A stretch of 64,000 nucleotides of DNA. It comes from Flavihumibacter fluminis. Its GTDB lineage: Bacteria > Bacteroidota > Bacteroidia > Chitinophagales > Chitinophagaceae. The notes beneath the pieces were generated by a model, which was not told the origin of the DNA, searched no databases, and saw nothing but the letters and a program-made list of their open reading frames with translations. The DNA lies in NCBI RefSeq assembly GCF_021491375.1, contig NZ_JAKEVY010000002.1, positions 930,001-994,000 of the forward strand, in the 5' to 3' direction. Every line of letters begins with the position of its first letter. Within the stretch, counting starts at the first letter, position 1. Shown here piece by piece: positions 1-7,430 of the stretch. A program made the position numbers and the translations under genes.

Positions 1-4
1 AAGT

Positions 5-577
5 ATGACGAAAGCAGCCCTGAGAGCCGAATTCCTGAAGCGCCGCATGGCGTTGGCGGAACAGGAGAGGAGTCGCCTGGATGATCTGATCCTGATCCTT
101 TTTCAGCAATGGTATTGGCCAGACCAGCTGCAAATGGTTTTGTCTTATTGGCCGCTAAGAGAAAGAGCAGAACCCAATACTTTTTTACTGACAGATTTCA
201 TGGAGTTCCGGATTCCGGAACTGCGGTTATGCTACCCTGTTATCAATGCCAAAGCCTCCACAATGGAAGCGAGGCTGGTAGACATGGACACCGATTATGT
301 GAAAAATCAATATGGAATTGCAGAGCCGAAAACTGAGGAGGTAATAGCACCCATTGAACTGGACCTGGTATTGGTGCCCTTGCTGGCGGTGGATAAAAAA
401 GGGTACCGCCTGGGATATGGAAAAGGCTTTTACGATCGCTACCTGTCACAGGTAAGAACTGATTGTTATACCCTGGGAATTAGTTATTTTGAACCGGTAG
501 AGGAGATCCCGGAGCGGGATGAATATGATCTGCCACTGAATGGCTGTTTAACCCCGGATGCATTTTATGAATTTTAA
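5..577 (+). CDS. fthC: 5-formyltetrahydrofolate cyclo-ligase (MTHFS)
   Basis: This 190-residue protein has the family's usual length. It should catalyse the ATP-dependent conversion of 5-formyl-THF to 5,10-methenyl-THF in the cytoplasm, returning stored folate to the one-carbon pool. The diagnostic glycine/tyrosine motif GYRLGYGKGFYDRYLS lies at residues 133-148 and forms the nucleotide/substrate site. The start is the ATG four bases into the window, so an upstream in-frame start cannot be ruled out. The stop overlaps the start of lpxK in the string ATGAATTTTAA, which suggests translational coupling. The coupling is inference; the family assignment is secure. Confidence 0.93.
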   Translation: MTKAALRAEFLKRRMALAEQERSRLDDLILILFQQWYWPDQLQMVLSYWPLRERAEPNTFLLTDFMEFRIPELRLCYPVINAKASTMEARLVDMDTDYVKNQYGIAEPKTEEVIAPIELDLVLVPLLAVDKKGYRLGYGKGFYDRYLSQVRTDCYTLGISYFEPVEEIPERDEYDLPLNGCLTPDAFYEF

Positions 578-1643
578 TTTTCCCTTGCTGAAGCCCCTGC
601 GGATCTTGTTGTTTCCGTTTTCACTGGTTTACTGGCTGGCCATTTTTGTACGCAATAAACTCTATGATGCAAATATCCTGAAAGCTGCAAAGTTTAATAT
701 TCCCATTGTATGCGTGGGTAATATTGCTGCAGGCGGAACCGGTAAATCGCCTATGGTGGAATGGATCCTGCGACAGTTTGAAAAGGAACTGCAACTCGCA
801 ACTCTGAGCAGGGGGTATAAGCGTAAAACCAGGGGCTATGCGCTGGCCAATGAAACCACCACTGCATTGGAAATTGGGGATGAACCCATGCAGTTTCACC
901 TGAAGTTTCCGGATGTTTCAGTAGCGGTTGGAGAAGAAAGGGTAGTGGCAGTACCCTTGTTGCTGCATGATCGTCCGGATACCAAATTGATTGTGCTGGA
1001 TGATGCATATCAGCATCGGGCGATTGAGGCGGGGTTGAATATTGTGCTAACAGATTACAGTAATTTATACACGCGCGACTGGTACCTGCCAACAGGAGAT
1101 CTGAGAGATGAAAAGCGAAGTGCCGCCAGGGCGGACCTGATCGTGGTAACCAAATGCCCGCTTAACCTGAGCCAGGAAGATGCAGAACTGATCCGGCAGG
1201 AATTGAATCCGGCTCCTCATCAGCAGGTGTTTTTTTCGGGCATCACCTATGGCAAACCCTACCAGTTGGTGGACAGACAGGAAACAGTATTAAGTGCTGA
1301 AATGGAAGTGTTGCTGGTAACCGGTATTGCGAATCCCAAGCCACTTAAACGTTATCTGGCCAACCAGGTAGGCAGTTATGAACAACTGGCCTATAGTGAT
1401 CACCATATTTTCACCATTGACGATATAAAAGAGATCCAGCGAAAATTCAACCAGTTGGGAGGGGGGCAGAAATTGATCCTGACCACTGAAAAGGATGCGG
1501 TTCGCTTAATTAAATTCCAGCAGGAACTGAGGGACTGGCCGATCTATGTGTTGCCCATCGAAATGACATTTTTATTTGATGCGGGGGACCGGGTTCGCAC
1601 GATAATCGGTACATTTAGTAAACAGTATTCTCCTTCTGCTTAA
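567..1643 (+). CDS. lpxK: tetraacyldisaccharide 4'-kinase LpxK
   Basis: This is the lipid A pathway kinase that phosphorylates the 4' position of the tetraacyldisaccharide 1-phosphate at the inner face of the cytoplasmic membrane. The N-terminal hydrophobic helix (about residues 10-30) fits the membrane-anchoring segment of the family, and the P-loop GNIAAGGTGKSP follows at about residue 52. Total length, about 358 residues, is normal. An in-frame ATG three codons upstream (558) is also possible. I prefer 567 because it gives MNFNFPLL and sits exactly in the stop overlap with the cyclo-ligase gene. Presence of lpxK indicates a Gram-negative envelope with lipid A. Confidence 0.93.
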   Translation: MNFNFPLLKPLRILLFPFSLVYWLAIFVRNKLYDANILKAAKFNIPIVCVGNIAAGGTGKSPMVEWILRQFEKELQLATLSRGYKRKTRGYALANETTTALEIGDEPMQFHLKFPDVSVAVGEERVVAVPLLLHDRPDTKLIVLDDAYQHRAIEAGLNIVLTDYSNLYTRDWYLPTGDLRDEKRSAARADLIVVTKCPLNLSQEDAELIRQELNPAPHQQVFFSGITYGKPYQLVDRQETVLSAEMEVLLVTGIANPKPLKRYLANQVGSYEQLAYSDHHIFTIDDIKEIQRKFNQLGGGQKLILTTEKDAVRLIKFQQELRDWPIYVLPIEMTFLFDAGDRVRTIIGTFSKQYSPSA

Positions 1644-1653
1644 CTATGAAAAA

Positions 1654-3696
1654 ATGAGTAAAAAGAAATCTTCTTCAAAGAAAAATAAGGCAAAAGGTAC
1701 TGGTCCTGAGTTGCCGGTAGGCAGACTTGATATAACCCGAAGTGGAATGGGATTTGTGATCATAGAGGGACTGGAACAGGATATACTGGTAAAGCCGAAT
1801 GATTTCAATACCGCCTTACATGGAGATAAAGTAAAAGTGCAGGTGATGCGTTCCTCCGGAAGAGGTGGTGGACGCCTGCAGGGAATGATTACAGAAGTGG
1901 TAGAGCGCAAGCAGCAATCCTTCCTGGGTAAGATAGAGCTAAGTAAAAGTTTTGCCTTTTTCATTCCGGAAACAGACAAACCCATGCCGGATATTTATAT
2001 CCCGCTGGATAAACTGCATGGGGCTGAGAATGGCGCGCGGGCAGTAGTGAAAATTGTGGAATGGTCGAACAACAAGAAGCCGGTAGGGGAAGTGATGGAA
2101 GTACTGAAAGAAGAGGCTGCGAATGATACGGCGATGAAAGAAATCCTGCTGGAGAATGGATTTCCACTTTCATTCCCGGAGGATGTGCTGGAGGAAACAG
2201 CCCGCATACCGGAAACACTGGATGCAAAGGAGATTGCAAAGCGCAAGGATATGCGGGAGGTGCTGACCTTTACGATAGATCCTATGGATGCGAAGGATTT
2301 TGATGATGCCTTATCGATACAATCGGTGAAAGGAGGATATGAGATCGGGGTGCATATCGCGGATGTGAGTTATTATGTAGAGCCCGAGACCGAGCTGGAT
2401 AAGGAAGCTTATCTGCGCGCAACTTCGGTGTATTTACCTGACCGGGTGAATCCCATGTTGCCGGAAAAGATATCCAATGAACTCTGTTCCCTGCGGCCGC
2501 ATGAAGACAAGTTCACGTTCTCGGCAGTATTCCTGATCAATGCAAGAGGAGATGTAAAGGAGAGTTGGCTTGGCAGAACTGTGACCCATTCGGATCATCG
2601 GTTTACCTATGAAGAGGTGCAGGAGATCATCGAGAATGAAGATGGGTTGTACAAAGAGGAAATACTGCTGCTGAATAAATTTGCGCAGCGCATGCGCAAA
2701 CAGCGTTTTAAAAAAGGCGCGATCAATTTCTCCTCCCAGGAAGTTCGCTTCAAGCTGGATGAGAACCGCAAGCCAATAGGCATCATGATTAAGGAGAGCA
2801 AGGAAGCGCATCAGTTGATCGAAGAGTTTATGTTGCTGGCAAACCGGACCGTGGCAGAATTCATCAGCAAGATAGAAGTCAATAAAAAGACATTGCCCTT
2901 TCCATACCGGGTGCATGATCAGCCGGATGAGGAAAAGCTTACACCCTTTGCAGCATTTGCCCTCAAATTCGGACATACGTTTCATACCAAATCACCGGAG
3001 CAGATTGCAGCATCCTTTAACCAGTTGTTACAGGATGTGCAGGGCAAGCCCGAGCAGCATGTGCTGGAGCAGTTAGGCATCCGTACCATGGCGAAAGCGG
3101 TATATACGACCAAGAATATAGGGCATTATGGATTGGGATTTGAGCATTATGCACACTTCACTTCTCCTATTCGCCGCTACCCGGATGTATTGGTGCATCG
3201 CGTGCTGCAGCAGGTGCTGGATGAACAATACCTGCCAGACAAGAAGATGGAAGAAAAGTGTAAACACTGCAGTGAACGCGAGCGGGCAGCAATGGATTCA
3301 GAAAGAGCTTCCAACAAATACAAACAGGTGGAATACCTGATGAATTTTCTCGGGGATGAATTTGACGGCGTGATCAGCGGGGTATCTTCCTTTGGATTCT
3401 GGGTGGAAACGGTTGAGCATAAATGTGAGGGATTGGTAAGTATTACAAGCTTATCTGAATATGATGATTTCCGGCATGTGGAGTCGGATTATATGCTGGC
3501 CGGCAGAAGATCGGGGCGGACCTTTCGAATGGGGGATAAAGTGAGGATCAGGGTGGTGGCAGCCAACCTGGAAAAGCGCCAGCTGGATTACGAGTGGGTA
3601 ATCGCAACCGCCATGAAAGAAGAAACCGGGGATGCGAGAGCAAGAAAAGCGGCAGCTAAAAAAGCAGGAAATAAAAAACACGGAAAGAAAAAATAA
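1654..3696 (+). CDS. rnr: ribonuclease R
   Basis: This is a 3'-5' exoribonuclease of the RNB/RNase II superfamily, which degrades structured RNA in the cytoplasm. A lysine/serine-rich start is followed by cold-shock-like OB domains (about residues 20-150). The RNB catalytic domain begins near residue 205, and its metal-binding acidic motif DPMDAKDFDDA lies at 209-219. A C-terminal S1 domain is at about 585-660, followed by a very basic tail rich in Lys/Ala. At 680 residues it is somewhat shorter than the roughly 800-residue E. coli enzyme. It starts 10 bases after lpxK and its 3' end overlaps the possible ATG of the next gene, so the four genes look co-transcribed. Confidence 0.95.
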   Translation: MSKKKSSSKKNKAKGTGPELPVGRLDITRSGMGFVIIEGLEQDILVKPNDFNTALHGDKVKVQVMRSSGRGGGRLQGMITEVVERKQQSFLGKIELSKSFAFFIPETDKPMPDIYIPLDKLHGAENGARAVVKIVEWSNNKKPVGEVMEVLKEEAANDTAMKEILLENGFPLSFPEDVLEETARIPETLDAKEIAKRKDMREVLTFTIDPMDAKDFDDALSIQSVKGGYEIGVHIADVSYYVEPETELDKEAYLRATSVYLPDRVNPMLPEKISNELCSLRPHEDKFTFSAVFLINARGDVKESWLGRTVTHSDHRFTYEEVQEIIENEDGLYKEEILLLNKFAQRMRKQRFKKGAINFSSQEVRFKLDENRKPIGIMIKESKEAHQLIEEFMLLANRTVAEFISKIEVNKKTLPFPYRVHDQPDEEKLTPFAAFALKFGHTFHTKSPEQIAASFNQLLQDVQGKPEQHVLEQLGIRTMAKAVYTTKNIGHYGLGFEHYAHFTSPIRRYPDVLVHRVLQQVLDEQYLPDKKMEEKCKHCSERERAAMDSERASNKYKQVEYLMNFLGDEFDGVISGVSSFGFWVETVEHKCEGLVSITSLSEYDDFRHVESDYMLAGRRSGRTFRMGDKVRIRVVAANLEKRQLDYEWVIATAMKEETGDARARKAAAKKAGNKKHGKKK

Positions 3697-4612
3697 GACA
3701 TTGGAAGAATCCATCAGTATAAATAAGTTCATCAGTGATACCGGTTATTGCTCCAGAAGAGAGGCCGATGACCTGATTGTAGCAGGAAGAGTGTTGTTGA
3801 ATGGTCGTAAGGCCAAACCAGGAAACCGGGTAAAGCCAGGCGATGAAGTAGAAGTGGATGGCAGTTTGATTACACGCAAGCAAAAAGAGAAACCGGTATA
3901 TATCCTGCTCAATAAACCGGTAGGCATAACTACTACCACGGAAGAACATGTGGCGGGTAATATTATTTCCTTTCTGAATTATCCCAAACGAGTGTTTCCC
4001 ATAGGCAGGCTGGATAAGGATTCAGAGGGACTTATCCTGCTTACCAATGATGGCGATATTGTAAACAAAGTGTTGCGGGCAGGAAATGCTCACGAGAAAG
4101 AATACCAGGTGAGGGTGAATAAGCCTATTGGTCCCGGTTTTGTAGACCAGATGGAAAAAGGCATACCTATACTGGATACAGTAACACTACCCTGTAAGGT
4201 TCGGGTAACAGGTAAGCAGCAATTTACAATCATACTAACGCAGGGGCTTAACCGACAAATCCGGCGTATGTGTGAATACCTCGGGTATGAGGTAACAGCG
4301 CTGAGAAGGGTACGATTCATGCACCTGACAATTGGCAACCTGGCTATAGGAAAATGGCGGATGCTGAGTCCGGTTGAACTGGAGAAATTGAATGCGGCCA
4401 TTGAAGATTCTTCCGGACTACCGGTGAAGATTAAACGAATCAAACCGGAGAGGGCTCCAAAAATTAAAAAGGCGCCTAAAGAAGCACCTGTAGAAAAGGA
4501 AACTGTTAAGGCTAAGGCAAGGCCAGCAGCCAAACCAGTTGGCAAAATGGAAAAAGAGCCCGCAAAGAAGGGCTCTTATAAAGCGTTTCGGCAGAAAGGT
4601 CGCCAGCGCTAA
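3632..4612 (+). CDS. RluF/RluB-type rRNA pseudouridine synthase
   Basis: This protein isomerises a uridine of 23S rRNA to pseudouridine. An S4 RNA-binding domain (about residues 29-75, core SRREADDLIVAGRVLLNG) precedes the RsuA/RluB catalytic domain. The catalytic Asp is residue 128 in GRLDKDSEGLILLTND, and the motif GLNRQIRRMCEYLGYEV further on is closest to RluF, so U2604 is the likely target. A basic low-complexity tail of about 65 residues follows. The ATG at 3632 lies 65 bases inside rnr and adds 23 basic residues of doubtful value. A TTG at 3701, just before the S4 domain, is an equally good start. The last 60 bases also encode a terminator for the opposite strand. Confidence 0.88.
   Translation: MREQEKRQLKKQEIKNTERKNKTLEESISINKFISDTGYCSRREADDLIVAGRVLLNGRKAKPGNRVKPGDEVEVDGSLITRKQKEKPVYILLNKPVGITTTTEEHVAGNIISFLNYPKRVFPIGRLDKDSEGLILLTNDGDIVNKVLRAGNAHEKEYQVRVNKPIGPGFVDQMEKGIPILDTVTLPCKVRVTGKQQFTIILTQGLNRQIRRMCEYLGYEVTALRRVRFMHLTIGNLAIGKWRMLSPVELEKLNAAIEDSSGLPVKIKRIKPERAPKIKKAPKEAPVEKETVKAKARPAAKPVGKMEKEPAKKGSYKAFRQKGRQR
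4554..4577 (-). terminator. intrinsic terminator for the DUF2207 gene, inside the rluF-like 3' end
   Basis: Read on the - strand, AAGAGCCC, an 8-base loop and GGGCTCTT form a perfect 8-bp stem that runs into a T-rich stretch (CTCTTTTTCC). It lies about 50 bases past the stop of the - strand DUF2207 gene. It falls within the coding sequence of the convergent pseudouridine synthase, so the same bases serve both roles. Function is inferred from structure. Confidence 0.7.
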
Positions 4613-4624
4613 TGGTTGGATGGA

Positions 4625-6760
4625 TTACCATCCTCCACCTCCACCACCGCCGCCTCCACCGCCACTTGATCCTCCGCCTCTGCTGCCACCACTGCTGCTG
4701 CTTGGTGGGGTGGATGAGGAAGAAATGGTACTGGATAAACCGGAGGATACGCCCCTGGTCAAATCAGCAAATTGCAGATTTTGTGAAAAGCCCCTGCCTG
4801 CATGAAAATAACCTGGTTGATATCCCTGCTCCAGTGCTTTTTTCAGAATGGAATCAAATTGTTCCGCCCATTCGTTTTCAACTTTTAAGGCGATCGCATA
4901 GGGGAGGTAACGTTCAAACAGATCCAATGTTTTTTCAGGAGGAGCGAGGGTATTGAACATTCGTTGCTCGGTATGCTCCAGGTACATTTTGAACCCTTCA
5001 ATATGGTCGGCGATCATTCGGCCTTCTTTAGTATAAGCGGGTAAGATCTTGTAAAAGAAGATCAGGGTAATCAGCAGTACTATGAGGCAGGTGGCTGCAA
5101 AAATTCCAAGGGGAACGGTAAAGTTTTGGACCAGGAAAAAAATGCTGGCGCCAAAACAAATGAAGAGCAGAAAGGCACCCCAGAAAATAACTCCGCGGTT
5201 TAAGGAAAAATAACCCTCTTTTTTGTTGTGCCCTTTTTCTAATTGGAACTTATTCTTCAGTTGGGTTTCCAGAGAAGTATAAAGTGATTTCAGTGTGCTG
5301 TTATAGGTACCTGCTTTTAACTGCATGCCATAGAGGGCAGAAATATCCAGACCGAATCGTTGCATCAGTACACTGGCACTGGGACTAGCAACATGCCTGA
5401 CATTATTAAACACGTATTCGGTACCTGCAAACCAGGAACCACCCTTGTTCACTTCAATTTCCAGCTGTTTTTGAACTGCTGCATCTACCAGGCTGGCAAC
5501 AAACAGATGAGAGCCGTATTGCTGCTGTTGGATATACCCTACATCAGCGGGGCGTAAACCGGCAGGAGGTTCAAACTGCGGAAAGATGGTACCCTTCTCG
5601 GGGTCTTTTCCTTTTTTTCGCCAGATATTCCAGTAAAACAAAGGAACAAAAAAAAGCACGGCCAGCAGGAAGGGCACCAGCCAGTTGGCGCGCATGAAAT
5701 TGAGTGCATCATCCGCCTTTCCGGGAGGAATAAGAATACCTTTTTGGATATCAGCAGCGATGGTGAGTCCCTCGTAGGGCTGGAGTCCACGGGTTGTCTG
5801 AAATTGAATCGTATTGCCGGTTGGTTTGGTAAAACTGCAGTATTGTTCTGTGGAGCCCATCAGTCCGGTATAACATTGCTGGGCGCCGATTTCAGCCTGC
5901 GAGGGGAATTCCAGGGTAGCTGCAACCGTATCAAACCGAAAGCCCCAGCCATTGCCATTTACATTCCAGTAGAGTTCATCGCGATCCTGATGGAAAATCA
6001 GCTGGCGGTTGGTTTCGTATTTCAGCACATAGGTATAAATCCCTTTGGGAAGAAGATAATCCGCATTACCAATCTGCACCCGGGTTCCATTCTCGAGTGA
6101 TTGGGTACTGTAGTTTTCTTCCTTACCATCAAGGGTAACCGATTTCAGGTTAAATCCTGTATGCACCCAATAGCCTTTCTGGTGCAGGTATTTGGTTGGA
6201 AAATCGCGCAGGATGCCACGCTTGATATCATCGTTCTCGCTGAGTGCACCACCCTCTCCATTGTAAATTTTGATGGTTTCGGTAACCTCGATTTGTCCGT
6301 CAGGTTGAACCTTCAGGTAGGAATGAAAATTGAGTACACGATCCGATTCATCAGCTTCCATCAGGGGATGAACAGAGGCCGGTGTTGAAATAATGCGCTC
6401 CAGCGCTTCATTCAGTTTGGAGAGATAGGCAGCCTGCCTCGATTGAAAAGCAGGAGAGCCAGTGGCGGGAATGCCGGGCCTGAATTTCATATCCAGTTCC
6501 CGGAAGGAAAACAGGGAAAGGGATTTAACTAATTCGGCTATACGGGGCCGATAGGCATTGTAGCGATCATTAAAAAGAGACGGGCCCACAGCTCTATTTG
6601 CAGCTGCAGTCCGAAGTGTGGAGCTGGTGATGGAATCCACCATGGTAGGTGGAATATAGTTGGCTGAATAGTCGGTAATGGTGAAGCCTTCCTGCGCAAA
6701 AGCGGATCGAAGCAGCAGGCAGCAACAGCCGAGCAGGAAAAGCAATCTGAATGTTCGCAT
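4625..6760 (-). CDS. DUF2207 family membrane protein with poly-glycine tail
   Basis: This 711-residue protein has an N-terminal signal peptide ending near AFAQ. A large extracytoplasmic DUF2207 region follows (roughly residues 145-345; it has the motif RGILRDFPTKY). Then come a membrane segment (about 355-377), a cytoplasmic region, two more membrane helices (about 525-575) and a C-terminal cytoplasmic part. The last 30 residues are Ser/Gly-rich and end in an uninterrupted glycine run plus Trp. Such glycine tails are common in this family, whose biochemical role is unknown. The gene lies 11 bases downstream of lemA on the same strand, a pairing often seen in bacteria, so the two products probably act together at the membrane. 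Confidence 0.85.
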   Translation of the reverse strand: MRTFRLLFLLGCCCLLLRSAFAQEGFTITDYSANYIPPTMVDSITSSTLRTAAANRAVGPSLFNDRYNAYRPRIAELVKSLSLFSFRELDMKFRPGIPATGSPAFQSRQAAYLSKLNEALERIISTPASVHPLMEADESDRVLNFHSYLKVQPDGQIEVTETIKIYNGEGGALSENDDIKRGILRDFPTKYLHQKGYWVHTGFNLKSVTLDGKEENYSTQSLENGTRVQIGNADYLLPKGIYTYVLKYETNRQLIFHQDRDELYWNVNGNGWGFRFDTVAATLEFPSQAEIGAQQCYTGLMGSTEQYCSFTKPTGNTIQFQTTRGLQPYEGLTIAADIQKGILIPPGKADDALNFMRANWLVPFLLAVLFFVPLFYWNIWRKKGKDPEKGTIFPQFEPPAGLRPADVGYIQQQQYGSHLFVASLVDAAVQKQLEIEVNKGGSWFAGTEYVFNNVRHVASPSASVLMQRFGLDISALYGMQLKAGTYNSTLKSLYTSLETQLKNKFQLEKGHNKKEGYFSLNRGVIFWGAFLLFICFGASIFFLVQNFTVPLGIFAATCLIVLLITLIFFYKILPAYTKEGRMIADHIEGFKMYLEHTEQRMFNTLAPPEKTLDLFERYLPYAIALKVENEWAEQFDSILKKALEQGYQPGYFHAGRGFSQNLQFADLTRGVSSGLSSTISSSSTPPSSSSGGSRGGGSSGGGGGGGGGGGW

Positions 6761-6771
6761 AAGCGGGTCAG

Positions 6772-7329
6772 TTAGGAACCGAATTTTACTTTTGGTACTT
6801 CCCGGCTTTCCGGATTTTCTTCAAAGAAAGGTTCAGCTTTGAAACCGAACAGGGAAGCCACGATATTACTCGGAAACACTTCTACAGAAGAATTGAGATT
6901 GCGGACAGTGGCATTGTAGTAACGACGGCTCTGGTTCAGATTGGTTTCAATTTCCTTCAGATCCTGCTGGAGTTGCAGGAAATTCTGATTGGCTTTGAGT
7001 TCGGGATACGCTTCTGCCAGGGCAAAGAACTTACTAAGAGCAGCATTCAGCTGGTTGCTGGCTTCCATCTGTTGGGCGGGTGAAGTTCCTGCCTGTAATT
7101 GATTGCGCCATTTAATTACATCGGTGAGGGTACTGCTTTCGTGAAGGGCATATCCTTTCACGGTTTCCACCAGGTTGGGAATAAGATCGTTGCGTTGTTG
7201 CAGGAAAGTGCCAATACCACTCCAGCCTTCCCGGACCAGAATTCGCTGTTTTACGAGGCGGTTGTAGAAGTAGATCATTACAATTCCAACCAGAACGATG
7301 ATGAGTATAACCAGGTAGGAGACTGCCAT
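6772..7329 (-). CDS. lemA: LemA family protein
   Basis: This is a 185-residue LemA protein with one N-terminal membrane helix (about residues 3-21) followed by the long-helix LemA domain. The conserved segments are ready to see: the QRNDLIPNLVETVKGYA motif, a central helical region, FLQLQQDLKEIE, and a C-terminal SRRYYNATVRNLN followed by FPSNIVASLFGF. LemA proteins are membrane-anchored with unknown biochemical function. The gene is first in a probable operon with the DUF2207 gene, 11 bases away. It is divergent from the PAS kinase with about 100 bases between the two starts. Confidence 0.93.
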   Translation of the reverse strand: MAVSYLVILIIVLVGIVMIYFYNRLVKQRILVREGWSGIGTFLQQRNDLIPNLVETVKGYALHESSTLTDVIKWRNQLQAGTSPAQQMEASNQLNAALSKFFALAEAYPELKANQNFLQLQQDLKEIETNLNQSRRYYNATVRNLNSSVEVFPSNIVASLFGFKAEPFFEENPESREVPKVKFGS

Positions 7330-7430
7330 GGATTAAATTTATTTATAATAATAAGGTTTTTCGTGAAATTCGCCCAAAAGGATTAAACAAGACAAGTAAC
7401 AGGTATTATTGCAGAAATATTTGTACAGGT

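Noticed and set aside
2434-2985. Open frame of 183 codons on the - strand
   Set aside because: It lies antisense within the RNB domain of rnr, with no independent support.
4539-4805. Proline-rich + strand frame
   Set aside because: It is the antisense of the glycine-rich tail of the DUF2207 gene (GGN codons reversed read as NCC proline codons). The downstream part is an antisense shadow.
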